DNA of 64,000 nucleotides from Candidatus Omnitrophota bacterium (GCA_020632495.1 JACKFL010000005.1:1944961-2008960); one strand, 5' to 3'; shown: positions 42,687 through 51,992, counted from the first letter of the stretch. Translations and numbers: made by a program. The notes: generated by a model from the sequence alone, not told the origin.

Positions 42687-44135
42687 TTGAACTTCCGGGA
42701 AACACAAGCGGTCAAGGTGATGCACGCGGGCGCCTTGACCGTCGCCGCGCTCGTCGTACTCGCGGTCAACGTCATCCGGTTTACCGGACTGGAACAAAGC
42801 CCTCCCGGATTCCATGTCGATGAGCTCTCCGGCGCGGTCACCGTCCAATGCCTTGAAACCGAGGGAGTCGATGCCACGGGCAAGCCGTACCCGCTTTTTG
42901 CCAACTTGAATTACGGCTCGCCTAAACCGCCGACATATTTGTACCCCGCCATACTCTGGACGCGTGCGTTCGGGCATTCGATCGGCAGTTACCGGGCCTT
43001 TTCGGCATTTATCACGGTGCTGGCCATCGGGATGCTGTTTGCGCTGGCCCGCCGGATGTTCGGTTGGGAGGCGGCGGTTTGGGCGGCTCTCACGGCCAGT
43101 CTGTCGCCGACGGTCTTTCAGATTTCACGTGTGGCCCTCGAACCGGGACTCGCGCCGTTTTTCGTAATGGCCGGGATATACTGCCTGCTCGGGCGCCGGC
43201 CCTACGTCGGTGCGGTATTAGGCGGCCCGATGTTCGCGTTGGCCATGTATTCCTATCCGCCCGCCCGGTTATTTGTCCCGCTTTTTTTGTTGTTGTTTGT
43301 CATCACCCGCTGGCTGCGCGGGCGGCGCCGGCTGGGTCCGGTCTTCGCCCTCGGTGCCGCCCTGGTCATAGTGAATATTCCGCTGGTACTGGGAACATTG
43401 TCGGGGGAATACATGGGCCGGTTCAATAAAATCGGCATTTTCTCGGAGAAATTTCTGGCGGAGCAGGGAAAGGCCCGCCGTCCAAAGGATATCGCGGGGA
43501 TTTTTGTTCATAATTACGCACAGCACCTCCGGCCGGACTTTTTGTTTATCAACGGCGACGAAAACTTTGTATATTCCACAGGCCGCTTCGGGCTGCTGGG
43601 ATGGCTTGACATGTTGGCCCTGGCCCTGGGGTTTATCCTTGCCATCATTGCGGTATTCCGGTCGGTTCGCGGTACAGGCCGTCTGACGTTATCCGGAATT
43701 ACGGTGAGCGCGGAGCTGATCGGAGGCATTTTATTAGCGATCGTGCCGGCGGCGTTGACGTGGCAGGATATCCCGCACTCATTGCGCATGCTGCTCTATT
43801 GGCCGTTCCTGGCCCTGCTGAGCGGATGGGTCCTGGCAACGGTCTGCCGCCGGGCGCCCTTTGTGGCACCGGTGATCCTCGCAGTCGCGATCGGGTTCGG
43901 GACGGTTTATCTGAGGTACTACTTTAAAAGCTACCCTGAACGCGCGTACTATATGTTCAGCGCGTTCACCAAAGATGAGGCCCTGTCCGCCCGGACGCAG
44001 GAGGACTGGATGAAATTCTTGTATCGTTACCGGCGCCAGGATTATCACACACGCTACTACATGATGAATTTTCTTAAGGGGCAGACCTGCGCGTCGTCGC
44101 AGCGCGCGTGGCAAGAAGTCCATAAAATTCCTTAA
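42687..44135 (+). CDS. PMT/ArnT-like membrane glycosyltransferase (GT39/GT83 type)
   Basis: A 482-residue polytopic membrane protein, about 10-12 helices. After the first helix it has the PPGFHVDELSGAVTVQCLE block with an acidic catalytic-type residue pair, and PKPPTYLYP in the first periplasmic loop, as in dolichyl/undecaprenyl-phosphate-sugar transferases. It would move a sugar from a lipid carrier to a protein or glycolipid on the outer face. TTG start with an AAGGGGA ribosome-binding sequence. The next gene encodes a polyprenyl-phosphate-sugar synthase domain, the enzyme that could make its donor. Confidence 0.78.
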   Translation: MNFRETQAVKVMHAGALTVAALVVLAVNVIRFTGLEQSPPGFHVDELSGAVTVQCLETEGVDATGKPYPLFANLNYGSPKPPTYLYPAILWTRAFGHSIGSYRAFSAFITVLAIGMLFALARRMFGWEAAVWAALTASLSPTVFQISRVALEPGLAPFFVMAGIYCLLGRRPYVGAVLGGPMFALAMYSYPPARLFVPLFLLLFVITRWLRGRRRLGPVFALGAALVIVNIPLVLGTLSGEYMGRFNKIGIFSEKFLAEQGKARRPKDIAGIFVHNYAQHLRPDFLFINGDENFVYSTGRFGLLGWLDMLALALGFILAIIAVFRSVRGTGRLTLSGITVSAELIGGILLAIVPAALTWQDIPHSLRMLLYWPFLALLSGWVLATVCRRAPFVAPVILAVAIGFGTVYLRYYFKSYPERAYYMFSAFTKDEALSARTQEDWMKFLYRYRRQDYHTRYYMMNFLKGQTCASSQRAWQEVHKIP

Positions 44136-44166
44136 ATATCACGTCGAAATCCCTATAATAATTCGT

Positions 44167-45732
44167 ATGCGCAACCCGCCCGTGCCTGATATTTCGATAA
44201 TAATCCCCGCCAAGGACGAAGAGCGGCGTCTGCCGACATTCTTGCTGGATGTGATCAGTTTCTGTCAGGCATCTCCTCAACAATATGAAATAATCGTGGT
44301 CGACGACGGCAGCCGTGACGGAACATCGGATGTGGTGGAAAAGTTTCAAGCCAAGTTTGCCCGCCTGCATCTGATCGTCTTGAAGAAAAACAGAGGGAAA
44401 GGGTATGCCGTCAAGCAAGGGGTCCTGCAGGCCCGCGGGAACATCGTCCTGTTTATGGATGCCGACGGATCCACACCGCCGAGCATGATCGAAGAGTATG
44501 CGCCGCTGTTATCGGGAGGAAACGATATCGTGATCGGTTCGCGGGTGCTCGCCGATGAGAAGCATCGCGTGCAGGCGCGCGGTTACCGTAAACTTGTCGG
44601 ACAGGTGTTTAATTTCTTTGTCCACCGCTTCTTGATGCCCGATATCAAGGACACGCAGTGCGGGTTCAAGATGTTTCGCCGTGAAGTGGTCCGGCCGCTG
44701 TTCGGACGCCTGAATATCAAAGGCTTCGGGTTTGATTTGGAGCTGCTTTATTTGGCCCGGCTATTGGGCTGCCGGGTGGCCGAGGTTCCGGTGGATTGGC
44801 GGCACGTGGACGCGTCCAAGACAAATTTGATCAGCGATTCCTGGCGGATGCTGATGAACATCTTTCAAATCCGCAACTGGCATGCCTACAGCGGGGCCGT
44901 CATGGCGCGGCACATGAGCGCCGCGGAAATCGACGCGATGCATGGTGCCGAGGAGCAACACTGGTGGTTTCAGGCGAAACGGAATCTTGTCCGGCAGTTG
45001 GTCGGGCCGCTTGACGGTACCCGGCCGCGGTTACTGGATGCCGGATGCGGCACCGGCCTGAACCTCCGGCAGTGGGACGCCTCCGCGGAATGTTTCGGCT
45101 GTGATGCCATGTTTCCGGCCCTGCAACACACACGGGGCGCGGGAGGCGGTCGTCTGGTTCAGTGCGATCTGGAACGTCTTTGCTACCGGGACGGGGCTTT
45201 CGATGTCATCACCGCGCTCGACGTGATTGAGCATGTGCCGGATCCGGAACGGGTGGTGGGGGAAATCAGACGGGTCTTGAAGGCCGGCGGGCGTGTGATT
45301 ATCACGGTCCCGGCATTCAAATTCCTGTGGAGCCCGCATGATGAGGCCCTGAGTCATTTCCGCCGGTACCATCGCCGTGAGCTGCGTGGATTGCTTGAAG
45401 ACGCGGGACTGCCGGTCACCCGGATGGGATACCATTACTGCGCGGTTTTTTTGCTCGCCGCTCCATTAAGAATTTTCAGGCGCCTTTTCAGGGGGAAGGG
45501 GCGCCCCCGTTCCGATACCGCCGTGCCGCCGCCGCAGTGGGTTAACCGTCTTTTGGCCGGTTGGCAAGGCTGGGAACTCGCCTTATCACGCTATGTGCCA
45601 TTACCGTTCGGGACGACGCTTTACGCGGTCGTGGAAGGCCGTGCGTCTGCATCCAATATCAGCTATCGGTTCCAGCGGCCGGAGGAGTCCACTGTGGCGC
45701 CGGATGGCGTGCTTCAACCCACGGAATCATGA
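44167..45732 (+). CDS. Fusion: polyprenyl-phosphate glycosyltransferase (GT2) + SAM methyltransferase
   Basis: A 521-residue two-domain protein. Residues 1 to about 235 are a GT2 domain of the dolichyl-phosphate glucosyl/mannosyltransferase type: SIIIPAKDEERRLP, VVDDGSRDGT, FMDADGSTPP, DTQCGFKMF. Residues about 255-460 are a class I methyltransferase: EEQHWWFQAKRNL, LLDAGCGTGLNL near residue 290, VITALDVIEHVPDPERVV, SHFRRYHRRELRGLL. The EEQHWWF start is typical of sugar or lipid methyltransferases. The frame is continuous with no sign of error. It may make and methylate a lipid-linked sugar for the upstream PMT-type enzyme. Confidence 0.87.
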   Translation: MRNPPVPDISIIIPAKDEERRLPTFLLDVISFCQASPQQYEIIVVDDGSRDGTSDVVEKFQAKFARLHLIVLKKNRGKGYAVKQGVLQARGNIVLFMDADGSTPPSMIEEYAPLLSGGNDIVIGSRVLADEKHRVQARGYRKLVGQVFNFFVHRFLMPDIKDTQCGFKMFRREVVRPLFGRLNIKGFGFDLELLYLARLLGCRVAEVPVDWRHVDASKTNLISDSWRMLMNIFQIRNWHAYSGAVMARHMSAAEIDAMHGAEEQHWWFQAKRNLVRQLVGPLDGTRPRLLDAGCGTGLNLRQWDASAECFGCDAMFPALQHTRGAGGGRLVQCDLERLCYRDGAFDVITALDVIEHVPDPERVVGEIRRVLKAGGRVIITVPAFKFLWSPHDEALSHFRRYHRRELRGLLEDAGLPVTRMGYHYCAVFLLAAPLRIFRRLFRGKGRPRSDTAVPPPQWVNRLLAGWQGWELALSRYVPLPFGTTLYAVVEGRASASNISYRFQRPEESTVAPDGVLQPTES

Positions 45733-46595
45733 ACGTGAGGCCATCGCTTTTGACCGCTGGTTGCGTGTGTTTACTGGGGATTTTTCTCGCCGGATGCGGA
45801 AACCGGGAAAACGGACCGGATGGACAGCTGCGTCAAGCGCAACACGACCTGCAGGCACGGGACTATCAACAAGCCATGGCGCACGTCACCAAGGCCCTCA
45901 ACCTGCGGCCCGGTTACGGACCGGCGTATTTGCTGCGCGCCCAAGTGCACGAAGCCCAGGGTTTGCTGGCCATGGCCCTCGACGATTACACCCGGGCCTT
46001 GGATTCACCGGAGGAGCGGGGGGAGGCCCTGCGTCGAAGCGGCGATTTATTTCGACGGCTTGGCCGTTATGCCCAGGCCATTTCTTCTTACGAACAATTG
46101 ATTCACGATGATCCACAGGAGGTTGAGGGATACCTGGGTCGGGCCGGGGTATTGATCAAACAGAAGCGTTATGAGCCGGCCCGGGAAGACTTACGGCACG
46201 CCGAAAGGATACGACCTGACGACAGCCGGATCGCTGCGGCCTTGGGGCAGTTTTTTGAAGCCCAAGGCGAGTTTCCGCGGGCCCTGTTGGAATACGAACG
46301 GGCGGTGGCCCTTGACAAGCAGAGCGTGGATGCGCGGATTTTGTTGGGTACGTTGCACGCCCGAGAAAACCGGATCGAAGAGGGATTGGCGGCATACGGG
46401 ACGGTCCTGCAAATGGACCCCGGGAGGGGTGATGTGTATTACAAGCGCTCTTTTTTGCACCTGGCCGCCGGCAACTACGGCCAGGCGCTGGATGATACGG
46501 TGCGGGCGCGTTTTCTGGGGGAAGAGGTGGATGCCGCTTATGTCTCCCGCTTGAAACAACAGGCGCAAGAGCGGGCCGCGGAGGGCGGACCGTAA
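45729..46595 (+). CDS. TPR-repeat lipoprotein
   Basis: A 288-residue lipoprotein with the lipobox FLAGC, followed by about six tetratricopeptide repeats (for example QQAMAHVTKALNLRPGYGPAYLLRAQVHEAQG and PRALLEYERAVALDKQSVDARILLGTLHA). It would be a periplasmic or outer-membrane protein-interaction scaffold. It overlaps the GT2-methyltransferase gene by ATGA, so it ends the glycosylation transcript. Function beyond scaffolding cannot be assigned. Confidence 0.85.
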   Translation: MNVRPSLLTAGCVCLLGIFLAGCGNRENGPDGQLRQAQHDLQARDYQQAMAHVTKALNLRPGYGPAYLLRAQVHEAQGLLAMALDDYTRALDSPEERGEALRRSGDLFRRLGRYAQAISSYEQLIHDDPQEVEGYLGRAGVLIKQKRYEPAREDLRHAERIRPDDSRIAAALGQFFEAQGEFPRALLEYERAVALDKQSVDARILLGTLHARENRIEEGLAAYGTVLQMDPGRGDVYYKRSFLHLAAGNYGQALDDTVRARFLGEEVDAAYVSRLKQQAQERAAEGGP

Positions 46596-46603
46596 AATAG
46601 TTG

Positions 46604-46631
46604 TTGCCATCTGCCACGGCCGTGCTATATT
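46604..46631 (+). promoter_or_regulatory. Predicted promoter of tRNA-Arg
   Basis: TTGCCA (46604-46609), 16-base spacer, TATATT (46626-46631), both 5/6 matches to consensus. The start point would be about 60 bases before the mature tRNA. Confidence 0.5.
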
Positions 46632-46700
46632 CTAAAATCTCCTTTCCGTCACATTTCATCAATTTTCCCATGTCGTCCCGCGTATACGTGCCGACATTTT

Positions 46701-46774
46701 GCGCCTGTAGCTCAGTTGGATAGAGCACCAGTCTTCGGAACTGGGTGTCAGGGGTTCGAATCCTCTCAGGCGCG
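46701..46774 (+). tRNA. tRNA-Arg (anticodon TCG)
   Basis: A complete 74-base cloverleaf. The acceptor stem GCGCCTG/CAGGCGC is perfect, D-stem GCTC/GAGC, anticodon stem CCAGT/ACTGG with loop CTTCGGA (anticodon TCG, reading CGA), variable loop GTGTC, T-arm AGGGG-TTCGAAT-CCTCT with one G-U pair, discriminator G. No CCA is encoded, consistent with the CCA-adding enzyme in this window. A T-rich stretch follows (CTTTTTATTTTT) and may end transcription. Confidence 0.96.
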
Positions 46775-46816
46775 CTTTTTATTTTTCTCCGCGGCCCTCG
46801 TCGTGCATGAAATGTC

Positions 46817-46845
46817 TTTACAATGAGAAAAGTTTTTTATAAGAT
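46817..46845 (+). promoter_or_regulatory. Possible promoter of the glycine cleavage operon
   Basis: TTTACA (46817-46822) with TATAAG (46838-46843, spacer 15) or TAAGAT (46840-46845, spacer 17). The leader to gcvT is about 45 bases, too short for a tandem glycine riboswitch, and none is visible. Confidence 0.4.
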
Positions 46846-46895
46846 ACACCCGAATTAATTCACCGGAACATATCCGTCTCAATTTCAATTTCGAC

Positions 46896-47996
46896 ATGAC
46901 GTCCAACGCTCCTCTGAAACGCACGGCCCTTTACCAGGATCACATCGTCCATCACGCCAAAATGGTGCCGTTCGGCGGATGGGACATGCCTTTGCAGTAC
47001 AGCGGCATTCTTGATGAGCATGCGCATACGCGCGCCGCGGTAACGGTCTTTGACATTTCCCATATGGGCGAATTTATTATTCACGGCGATCCCGTGAACA
47101 GCGGCTTAGACCGAATTGTGACGCAAACCCTCACGGATCTTCCCGTGAAGGCCTGCCGGTACGGAGCCATGCTGAATGATGCCGGCGGGGTTTTGGATGA
47201 CCTCATCGTGTTTCGCATGCAAGAAGACAAATGGTTTCTGGTGGTCAACGCGGCGACCACCGCCAAGGATGCCGACCATATTCGCACCCACCTGCGTTCG
47301 GCGGAAGACTTTGAAGATGTCTCGGCGCAGATCGGCAAGGTGGACATTCAAGGGCCGCACGCGCGCGAAGTGATGCAACAATTTGTCGGAGATATCGGCA
47401 GGCTTGATTATTATACGTTTGATTTTTTCCCGCTTTTGGGTGAGAATGTCCTCATCAGCCGGACTGGCTATACCGGCGAACTCGGCTACGAAATTTTTTA
47501 TCCTTGGGATAAAACCACTTATCTGTGGAACGCTCTTTTGGAGGCTAAGGGAGTTAAGCCTGCTGGTCTCGGCGCACGTGACCTGTTGCGGCTGGAAGTG
47601 GGATACAGTCTGTACGGCCATGAATTGTCCGAAGACGTCTCCGCGCTGGAATGCGGGTTGTCGCGGTTCATCGACTTTGAAAAGGAATTTATCGGTAAAG
47701 ACGCATTGATGAAGAAGCAAGAACATCCGTTGCCCGGACACATTATCGGACTGGTCTCAAATACGAGACGTTCACCCCGCGCCGGTCACAAGATTTACAC
47801 CGCCGCCGGTAAAGCCGTCGGGACTGTCACGAGCGGCGCGTATTCACCGCAATTGAAAAAAGGGATCGGACTGGCCCGTGTCGAGGGCGTGGAATTGCAT
47901 AAGGATGATTTAATCAGATTCGGCAGTGAGGAGCAACAGGAGGAAGCTGCCGTTTCCAGCAAAATTTTTTACCGTAACGGATCTGTAAAAAGTTAA
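46896..47996 (+). CDS. gcvT: Aminomethyltransferase, glycine cleavage T protein
   Basis: A 366-residue protein of standard GcvT length. It transfers the aminomethyl carbon from lipoylated H protein to tetrahydrofolate, releasing ammonia. Visible blocks are KMVPFGGWDMPLQYSGI, VFDISHMGEF, the IQGPHAREVMQQF central region, SRTGYTGELGYEIF, and GLGARDLLRLEVGYSLYGHE. It is the first gene of the cluster, 13 bases ahead of gcvH. Confidence 0.96.
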   Translation: MTSNAPLKRTALYQDHIVHHAKMVPFGGWDMPLQYSGILDEHAHTRAAVTVFDISHMGEFIIHGDPVNSGLDRIVTQTLTDLPVKACRYGAMLNDAGGVLDDLIVFRMQEDKWFLVVNAATTAKDADHIRTHLRSAEDFEDVSAQIGKVDIQGPHAREVMQQFVGDIGRLDYYTFDFFPLLGENVLISRTGYTGELGYEIFYPWDKTTYLWNALLEAKGVKPAGLGARDLLRLEVGYSLYGHELSEDVSALECGLSRFIDFEKEFIGKDALMKKQEHPLPGHIIGLVSNTRRSPRAGHKIYTAAGKAVGTVTSGAYSPQLKKGIGLARVEGVELHKDDLIRFGSEEQQEEAAVSSKIFYRNGSVKS

Positions 47997-48009
47997 GAAG
48001 GAGAAAGCG

Positions 48010-48396
48010 ATGGAAGTAGAAGATCATCTGTTGTACACCAAGGAGCATGAATGGGTCAACATTGACGGCGATGAGGCCACCGTCGGGATATCCGACTACG
48101 CCCAAGAGTCGCTGGGCGACATAACCTTTGTGGAGTTGCCCGCCGCCGGAGACGACGTCGAGCAGTTCGGAGAGCTGGCGTCGGTGGAATCGGTCAAGGC
48201 CGCCAGCGATATTTTCTCACCGATGTCCGGACAAATCCTGGAAGTCAACGAGGACCTCAATGACGACCCCGGAATCATCAATAAGTCTCCCTACGAAAAA
48301 GGATGGATCGTCAGGCTGAGCCTGAGTGATATCGAAGAGAAAAACAATCTGATGACGGCCGAGGAATACGAACGGTTCCTGGAGAGCACGGGTTAG
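48010..48396 (+). CDS. gcvH: Glycine cleavage H protein
   Basis: A 128-residue lipoyl carrier. The lipoylation Lys63 is in ASVESVKAASDI, and YTKEHEWVNIDGDEATVGISDYAQESLGDITFVELP is the family N-terminal half. It shuttles intermediates between the P, T and L proteins. The ATG has an AAGGAGAAAG ribosome-binding sequence. A lipoate ligase is encoded at the end of the same gene run, which would supply its cofactor. Confidence 0.97.
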   Translation: MEVEDHLLYTKEHEWVNIDGDEATVGISDYAQESLGDITFVELPAAGDDVEQFGELASVESVKAASDIFSPMSGQILEVNEDLNDDPGIINKSPYEKGWIVRLSLSDIEEKNNLMTAEEYERFLESTG

Positions 48397-48397
48397 C

Positions 48398-49765
48398 ATG
48401 ATCCCTTACATTGCCAACACCGAGCAAGAAGTCGAGGAAATGTTGGCCCGTATCGGTGTCGCTTCCATCGATGATCTCTTTGCGGACATCCGGGACCGTC
48501 ATCGCCCGAAGTCATTCCGGTTTCCGGCGGGATTGAGCGAATTTGAAGTAATCTCGACGCTCAGGGCAGCGGCCTCACGCAACAAATCCGGTCTTATCTC
48601 CTTCCTGGGGGGCGGTTATTACGACCACTACGTCCCGGCCGCGGTCAACGCGGTGATCTCACGCGGTGAATTTTACACGGCATACACTCCTTACCAGCCC
48701 GAGGTGGCTCAAGGCACCCTTCAGGCGCTGTACGAGTTCCAAAGTTCGATCTGTGCCCTAACCGGTATGGAAGCGGCCAACGCGTCGCTGTATGACGGCG
48801 GCACCGCCCTGTACGAAGCCGCGATGATGGCGGTCCGTATCAATGGCCGCAACAAGATCGTAATGGATGGCGGGGTCAGTCCGATATACCGCAAGATTCT
48901 GCGCACCTATACCACAAACCTGAATTATGAATTCGCTGAAACTCCGGTAACGCACGGTCACAGTGACCGTGACGAGATCTTCCGGCAGCTGGACAAGGAC
49001 ACCGCGGCGATTATTCTGCAAAATCCGAATTTCTTCGGTGCGATGGACGATCATGCCGACATTGTCACGCGGGCCCATGAGTTGGGAGTGCTCGTCATTG
49101 AAAGCGTGTATCCGATCGCGTTGGGGCTGATGAAGACACCCGGCGAGATGGGAGCCGATATCGTGACCGGGGAAGGGCAGAGCCTCGGCTTGCCTTTAAA
49201 TTTCGGCGGCCCGTACTTGGGATTTATGGCGACCAGAAAAAAATATATCCGGAAAATGCCCGGCCGGATTGTCGGCGAGACCGTAGATGAGAACGGCAAG
49301 CGGTGTTTTGTAAACACGCTTCAGGCCCGCGAGCAGCATATCCGCCGGGAAAAAGCCACTTCGAATATTTGCACCAATGTCTCCTTGTGCGCGTTGCGGG
49401 CATTGGTGTTTATGAGTCTGATGGGCAAGCAAGGATTTAAGGAGTTGTCCACGCTCAATTTTGAAAAGGCTGAATACGCGCGGCAGCGTCTGGAAAGTAT
49501 CGACGGTGTCGAGGTCAAGCGCTCGGCGCCGACTTTTAACGAATTTACGGTATTACTGCCGTTGGCAGCGGATTGTGTTGTTGAGCGCATGATTGACAAA
49601 GGATTTGCCGCCGGTTTTCCGCTCGGCCGCTACTATCCCGGCATGGAAGATTATATGATCGTCGCGGTAACGGAAAAACGAACGCGGCGCGAAATTGACG
49701 CGTATGTTTCGGCATTGGAGACCACTCTCAATGAATTATCCAAGGAGACGGCTGCGTGCAGTTGA
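48398..49765 (+). CDS. gcvPA: Glycine dehydrogenase (decarboxylating) subunit 1
   Basis: A 455-residue N-terminal-half P protein of the split (two-subunit) type. YIANTEQEVEEML at the start, SFLGGGYYDHYVPAAVNAVISRGEFYTAYTPYQPEVAQGTLQALYE, and MEAANASLYDGGTALYEA are diagnostic. It pairs with subunit 2, which carries the PLP lysine, to decarboxylate glycine. It starts 1 base after gcvH and overlaps gcvPB by 10 bases. Confidence 0.97.
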   Translation: MIPYIANTEQEVEEMLARIGVASIDDLFADIRDRHRPKSFRFPAGLSEFEVISTLRAAASRNKSGLISFLGGGYYDHYVPAAVNAVISRGEFYTAYTPYQPEVAQGTLQALYEFQSSICALTGMEAANASLYDGGTALYEAAMMAVRINGRNKIVMDGGVSPIYRKILRTYTTNLNYEFAETPVTHGHSDRDEIFRQLDKDTAAIILQNPNFFGAMDDHADIVTRAHELGVLVIESVYPIALGLMKTPGEMGADIVTGEGQSLGLPLNFGGPYLGFMATRKKYIRKMPGRIVGETVDENGKRCFVNTLQAREQHIRREKATSNICTNVSLCALRALVFMSLMGKQGFKELSTLNFEKAEYARQRLESIDGVEVKRSAPTFNEFTVLLPLAADCVVERMIDKGFAAGFPLGRYYPGMEDYMIVAVTEKRTRREIDAYVSALETTLNELSKETAACS

Positions 49766-51213
49766 TATTCGAAAAAAGCGTTCCCGGGCAGCGTGGATTT
49801 CTAAATTCACGCTCCGATGTGGATGTGGCAGTCAAATTTCCGGTTGAGTTGGCGCGTGCCGAAGATTGCCCCTTGCCGGAACTATCCGAGCTCGAGGTGG
49901 TCAGACATTACACCAATCTTTCCAAATACAATTTCTCGATCGATACGCACTTTTATCCTCTCGGTTCCTGTACGATGAAATACAATCCCAAGTTTTGTGA
50001 GGAAATCGCGCAGTTTCCCGAATTTACGCAACTGCATCCGCTGCTCCCGCAGCTGCGACATGGTGATCAATTCGTTCAAGGGGCCCTCGAAGTGCTTTAC
50101 GAACTCGAGAAATGGATGTGTGAAATGACCGGTATGGACGCCATCACGATGCAGCCTTTGGCCGGAGCACACGGGGAATTGACCGGTGTAATGATGATGG
50201 CCGCTTACCACAAAGCGCGCGGGAACAACAAGAAATATATCATCGTGCCGGACTCCGCCCACGGAACAAATCCGGCCACCGCCCGGATTGCCGGTTATGA
50301 AACCATCGCCATTCCGTCGGACGCCAACGGAGTCATGGATCTTGAAAAGTTAAAAGAGTGCATCACGGAGGAAGTCGCCGGGTTGATGCTGACCTGTCCC
50401 AACACGCACGGCTTGTTTAACTCCGACATCGACAAGATCGCCGAGATGATTCACGCGGTAGACGGTATCATGTACTACGACGGCGCCAATCTCAATGCAA
50501 TTCTCGGCCGCTGCCGGCCGGGCGACATCGGCTTTGACGTCATGCATATTAACACGCACAAAACATTTACCACGCCGCACGGCGGCGGCGGACCCGGAGC
50601 GGGGCCGGTTGGCGTTACGAAGAAATTGACGCCCTACCTGCCTGTATCCCGCGTGATTCAGAAGGAAGACGGGACTTACGCCTTAAAATACGATTATCCG
50701 GACACCATCGGTTATATCGCTTCTTTTTACGGCAACTTCGGAATTCTGCTGCGCGCCTATGCGTACATCCTGTTGCTCGGAGAAGAAGGTTTGCGGGCGG
50801 TCAGCGATCACGCCGTTCTCAACGCCAACTATATTAAGGAATGTCTCAGGGGCGTTTATCATCTGCCGTTTGACCGGCGGTGCATGCATGAGGTTGTCTT
50901 TTCGGCGAAGAATCAGGCCGAGCGCGGCGTGCATGCCCTGGATATCGCCAAGTTTCTGATTGATCAGGGCTTTCATCCGCCGACGGTTTACTTCCCGTTG
51001 ACCGTAAAAGAATCGATCATGATCGAGCCGACGGAAACCGAATCCAAGGCTACGATCGATGCCTTTATCGAGGCGATGATGGCGGCCGATCAGCTGAGCC
51101 GGTCCGCGCCGGAAAAGGCCCATCAGTTTCCCGCCACTACTCCGGTGACCCGCCCCGATGAGGTCAAGGCGGCCCGTGATTTGAATACCAGCTACTTTCA
51201 GCAATCTGCCTGA
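49756..51213 (+). CDS. gcvPB: Glycine dehydrogenase (decarboxylating) subunit 2
   Basis: A 485-residue C-terminal-half P protein. The PLP-binding Lys269 is in HINTHKTFTTPHGGGGPGAGP. GSCTMKYNPK and PDSAHGTNPATA are further family marks. GTG start within the end of gcvPA. With gcvT, gcvH and gcvPA it forms the cleavage system except for the L protein (dihydrolipoamide dehydrogenase), which is not in the window and is commonly shared with other complexes. Confidence 0.97.
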   Translation: MQLIFEKSVPGQRGFLNSRSDVDVAVKFPVELARAEDCPLPELSELEVVRHYTNLSKYNFSIDTHFYPLGSCTMKYNPKFCEEIAQFPEFTQLHPLLPQLRHGDQFVQGALEVLYELEKWMCEMTGMDAITMQPLAGAHGELTGVMMMAAYHKARGNNKKYIIVPDSAHGTNPATARIAGYETIAIPSDANGVMDLEKLKECITEEVAGLMLTCPNTHGLFNSDIDKIAEMIHAVDGIMYYDGANLNAILGRCRPGDIGFDVMHINTHKTFTTPHGGGGPGAGPVGVTKKLTPYLPVSRVIQKEDGTYALKYDYPDTIGYIASFYGNFGILLRAYAYILLLGEEGLRAVSDHAVLNANYIKECLRGVYHLPFDRRCMHEVVFSAKNQAERGVHALDIAKFLIDQGFHPPTVYFPLTVKESIMIEPTETESKATIDAFIEAMMAADQLSRSAPEKAHQFPATTPVTRPDEVKAARDLNTSYFQQSA

Positions 51214-51216
51214 CCG

Positions 51217-51939
51217 ATGACGGCACTGCGCGAAATTTCCTTTCCGGACCCAGCGGACAACATATTGTTCGATCAAGTTCTGCTTGAGGCCGCGGAGGCG
51301 GGGGAGGCCGGCGAGACGTTGCGCTTTTGGGAATCGCCCGTACCGTTTATCGTCTTGGGCCGTATCGGCCGGCCCGCTGACGAACTGAACGTCGCCGCGG
51401 TTATACAGCACGGTATATCCGTGCTGCGTCGGTGTTCCGGCGGAGGGACGGTCGTGCAGGGGCCGGGATGTCTGAATTTTGCTTTGGTCCTATCAAAAGA
51501 TGAACAGCCGGAGATCGCGGATCTCAAGCGGTCTTACGGTTATATCCTGTCCAGGGTGACGGCAGCCCTGTCGGAATGCGGGGTAGAGGCGGATTATTGG
51601 CCGATCTCGGATATCGCATTAACCGGAAGCCGCCGAAAAATCTCCGGCAATGCCCAAAAACGGGGCCGGCGGTATATTTTGCACCACGGAACATTGTTAT
51701 ATAACGCCGACCTGAACTTGATTGAACGATATCTGTCTACGCCGCCGACTATGCCCGATTACCGGCAGGCCCGGCCCCATTTGGAATTTGTCGCGAATTC
51801 CGGAGTTGAGCCCCGGCGTTTTATCGACGGCTTGGCGCGGCAATTCCGCGCCAGCCCGGTGCCGTCAGAGGTGTCGGCGACCGAACAGTCGCGTCTACTG
51901 GGATTGCGCGGCGCCGTTCAGGTCCATGTGGGGCTTTAG
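51217..51939 (+). CDS. lplA: Lipoate-protein ligase / lipoyltransferase
   Basis: A 240-residue biotin/lipoate-ligase-fold protein. The RRCSGGGTVVQGPGCLNFAL block binds the lipoyl-adenylate, and Lys141 in SRRKISGNAQKR is the conserved catalytic Lys. It lacks the C-terminal accessory domain of E. coli LplA. It could therefore be a ligase of the small type or an octanoyl/lipoyl transferase (LipM-like). It is 3 bases downstream of gcvPB, which points to H protein as its substrate. Confidence 0.85.
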   Translation: MTALREISFPDPADNILFDQVLLEAAEAGEAGETLRFWESPVPFIVLGRIGRPADELNVAAVIQHGISVLRRCSGGGTVVQGPGCLNFALVLSKDEQPEIADLKRSYGYILSRVTAALSECGVEADYWPISDIALTGSRRKISGNAQKRGRRYILHHGTLLYNADLNLIERYLSTPPTMPDYRQARPHLEFVANSGVEPRRFIDGLARQFRASPVPSEVSATEQSRLLGLRGAVQVHVGL

Positions 51940-51964
51940 ACCGGATACAAATTGCTTCCAATGA

Positions 51965-51992
51965 TTGACACGCGTTGGGGGCGTTCTATAAT
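51965..51992 (+). promoter_or_regulatory. Consensus sigma-70 promoter of the EF-hand gene
   Basis: TTGACA (51965-51970), 16-base spacer, TATAAT (51987-51992): both hexamers are perfect. Transcription would start near 51999, giving a 5' leader of about 34 bases to the ATG at 52033. This is the strongest promoter I see in the window. Confidence 0.85.

Noticed and set aside
46701..46774. tRNA as an integration site for a genomic island
   Set aside because: No integrase or repeated tRNA 3' end is seen nearby; the downstream genes are a normal gcv operon.
46775..46895. Glycine riboswitch upstream of gcvT
   Set aside because: The leader is too short and the conserved glycine-aptamer core is not visible.
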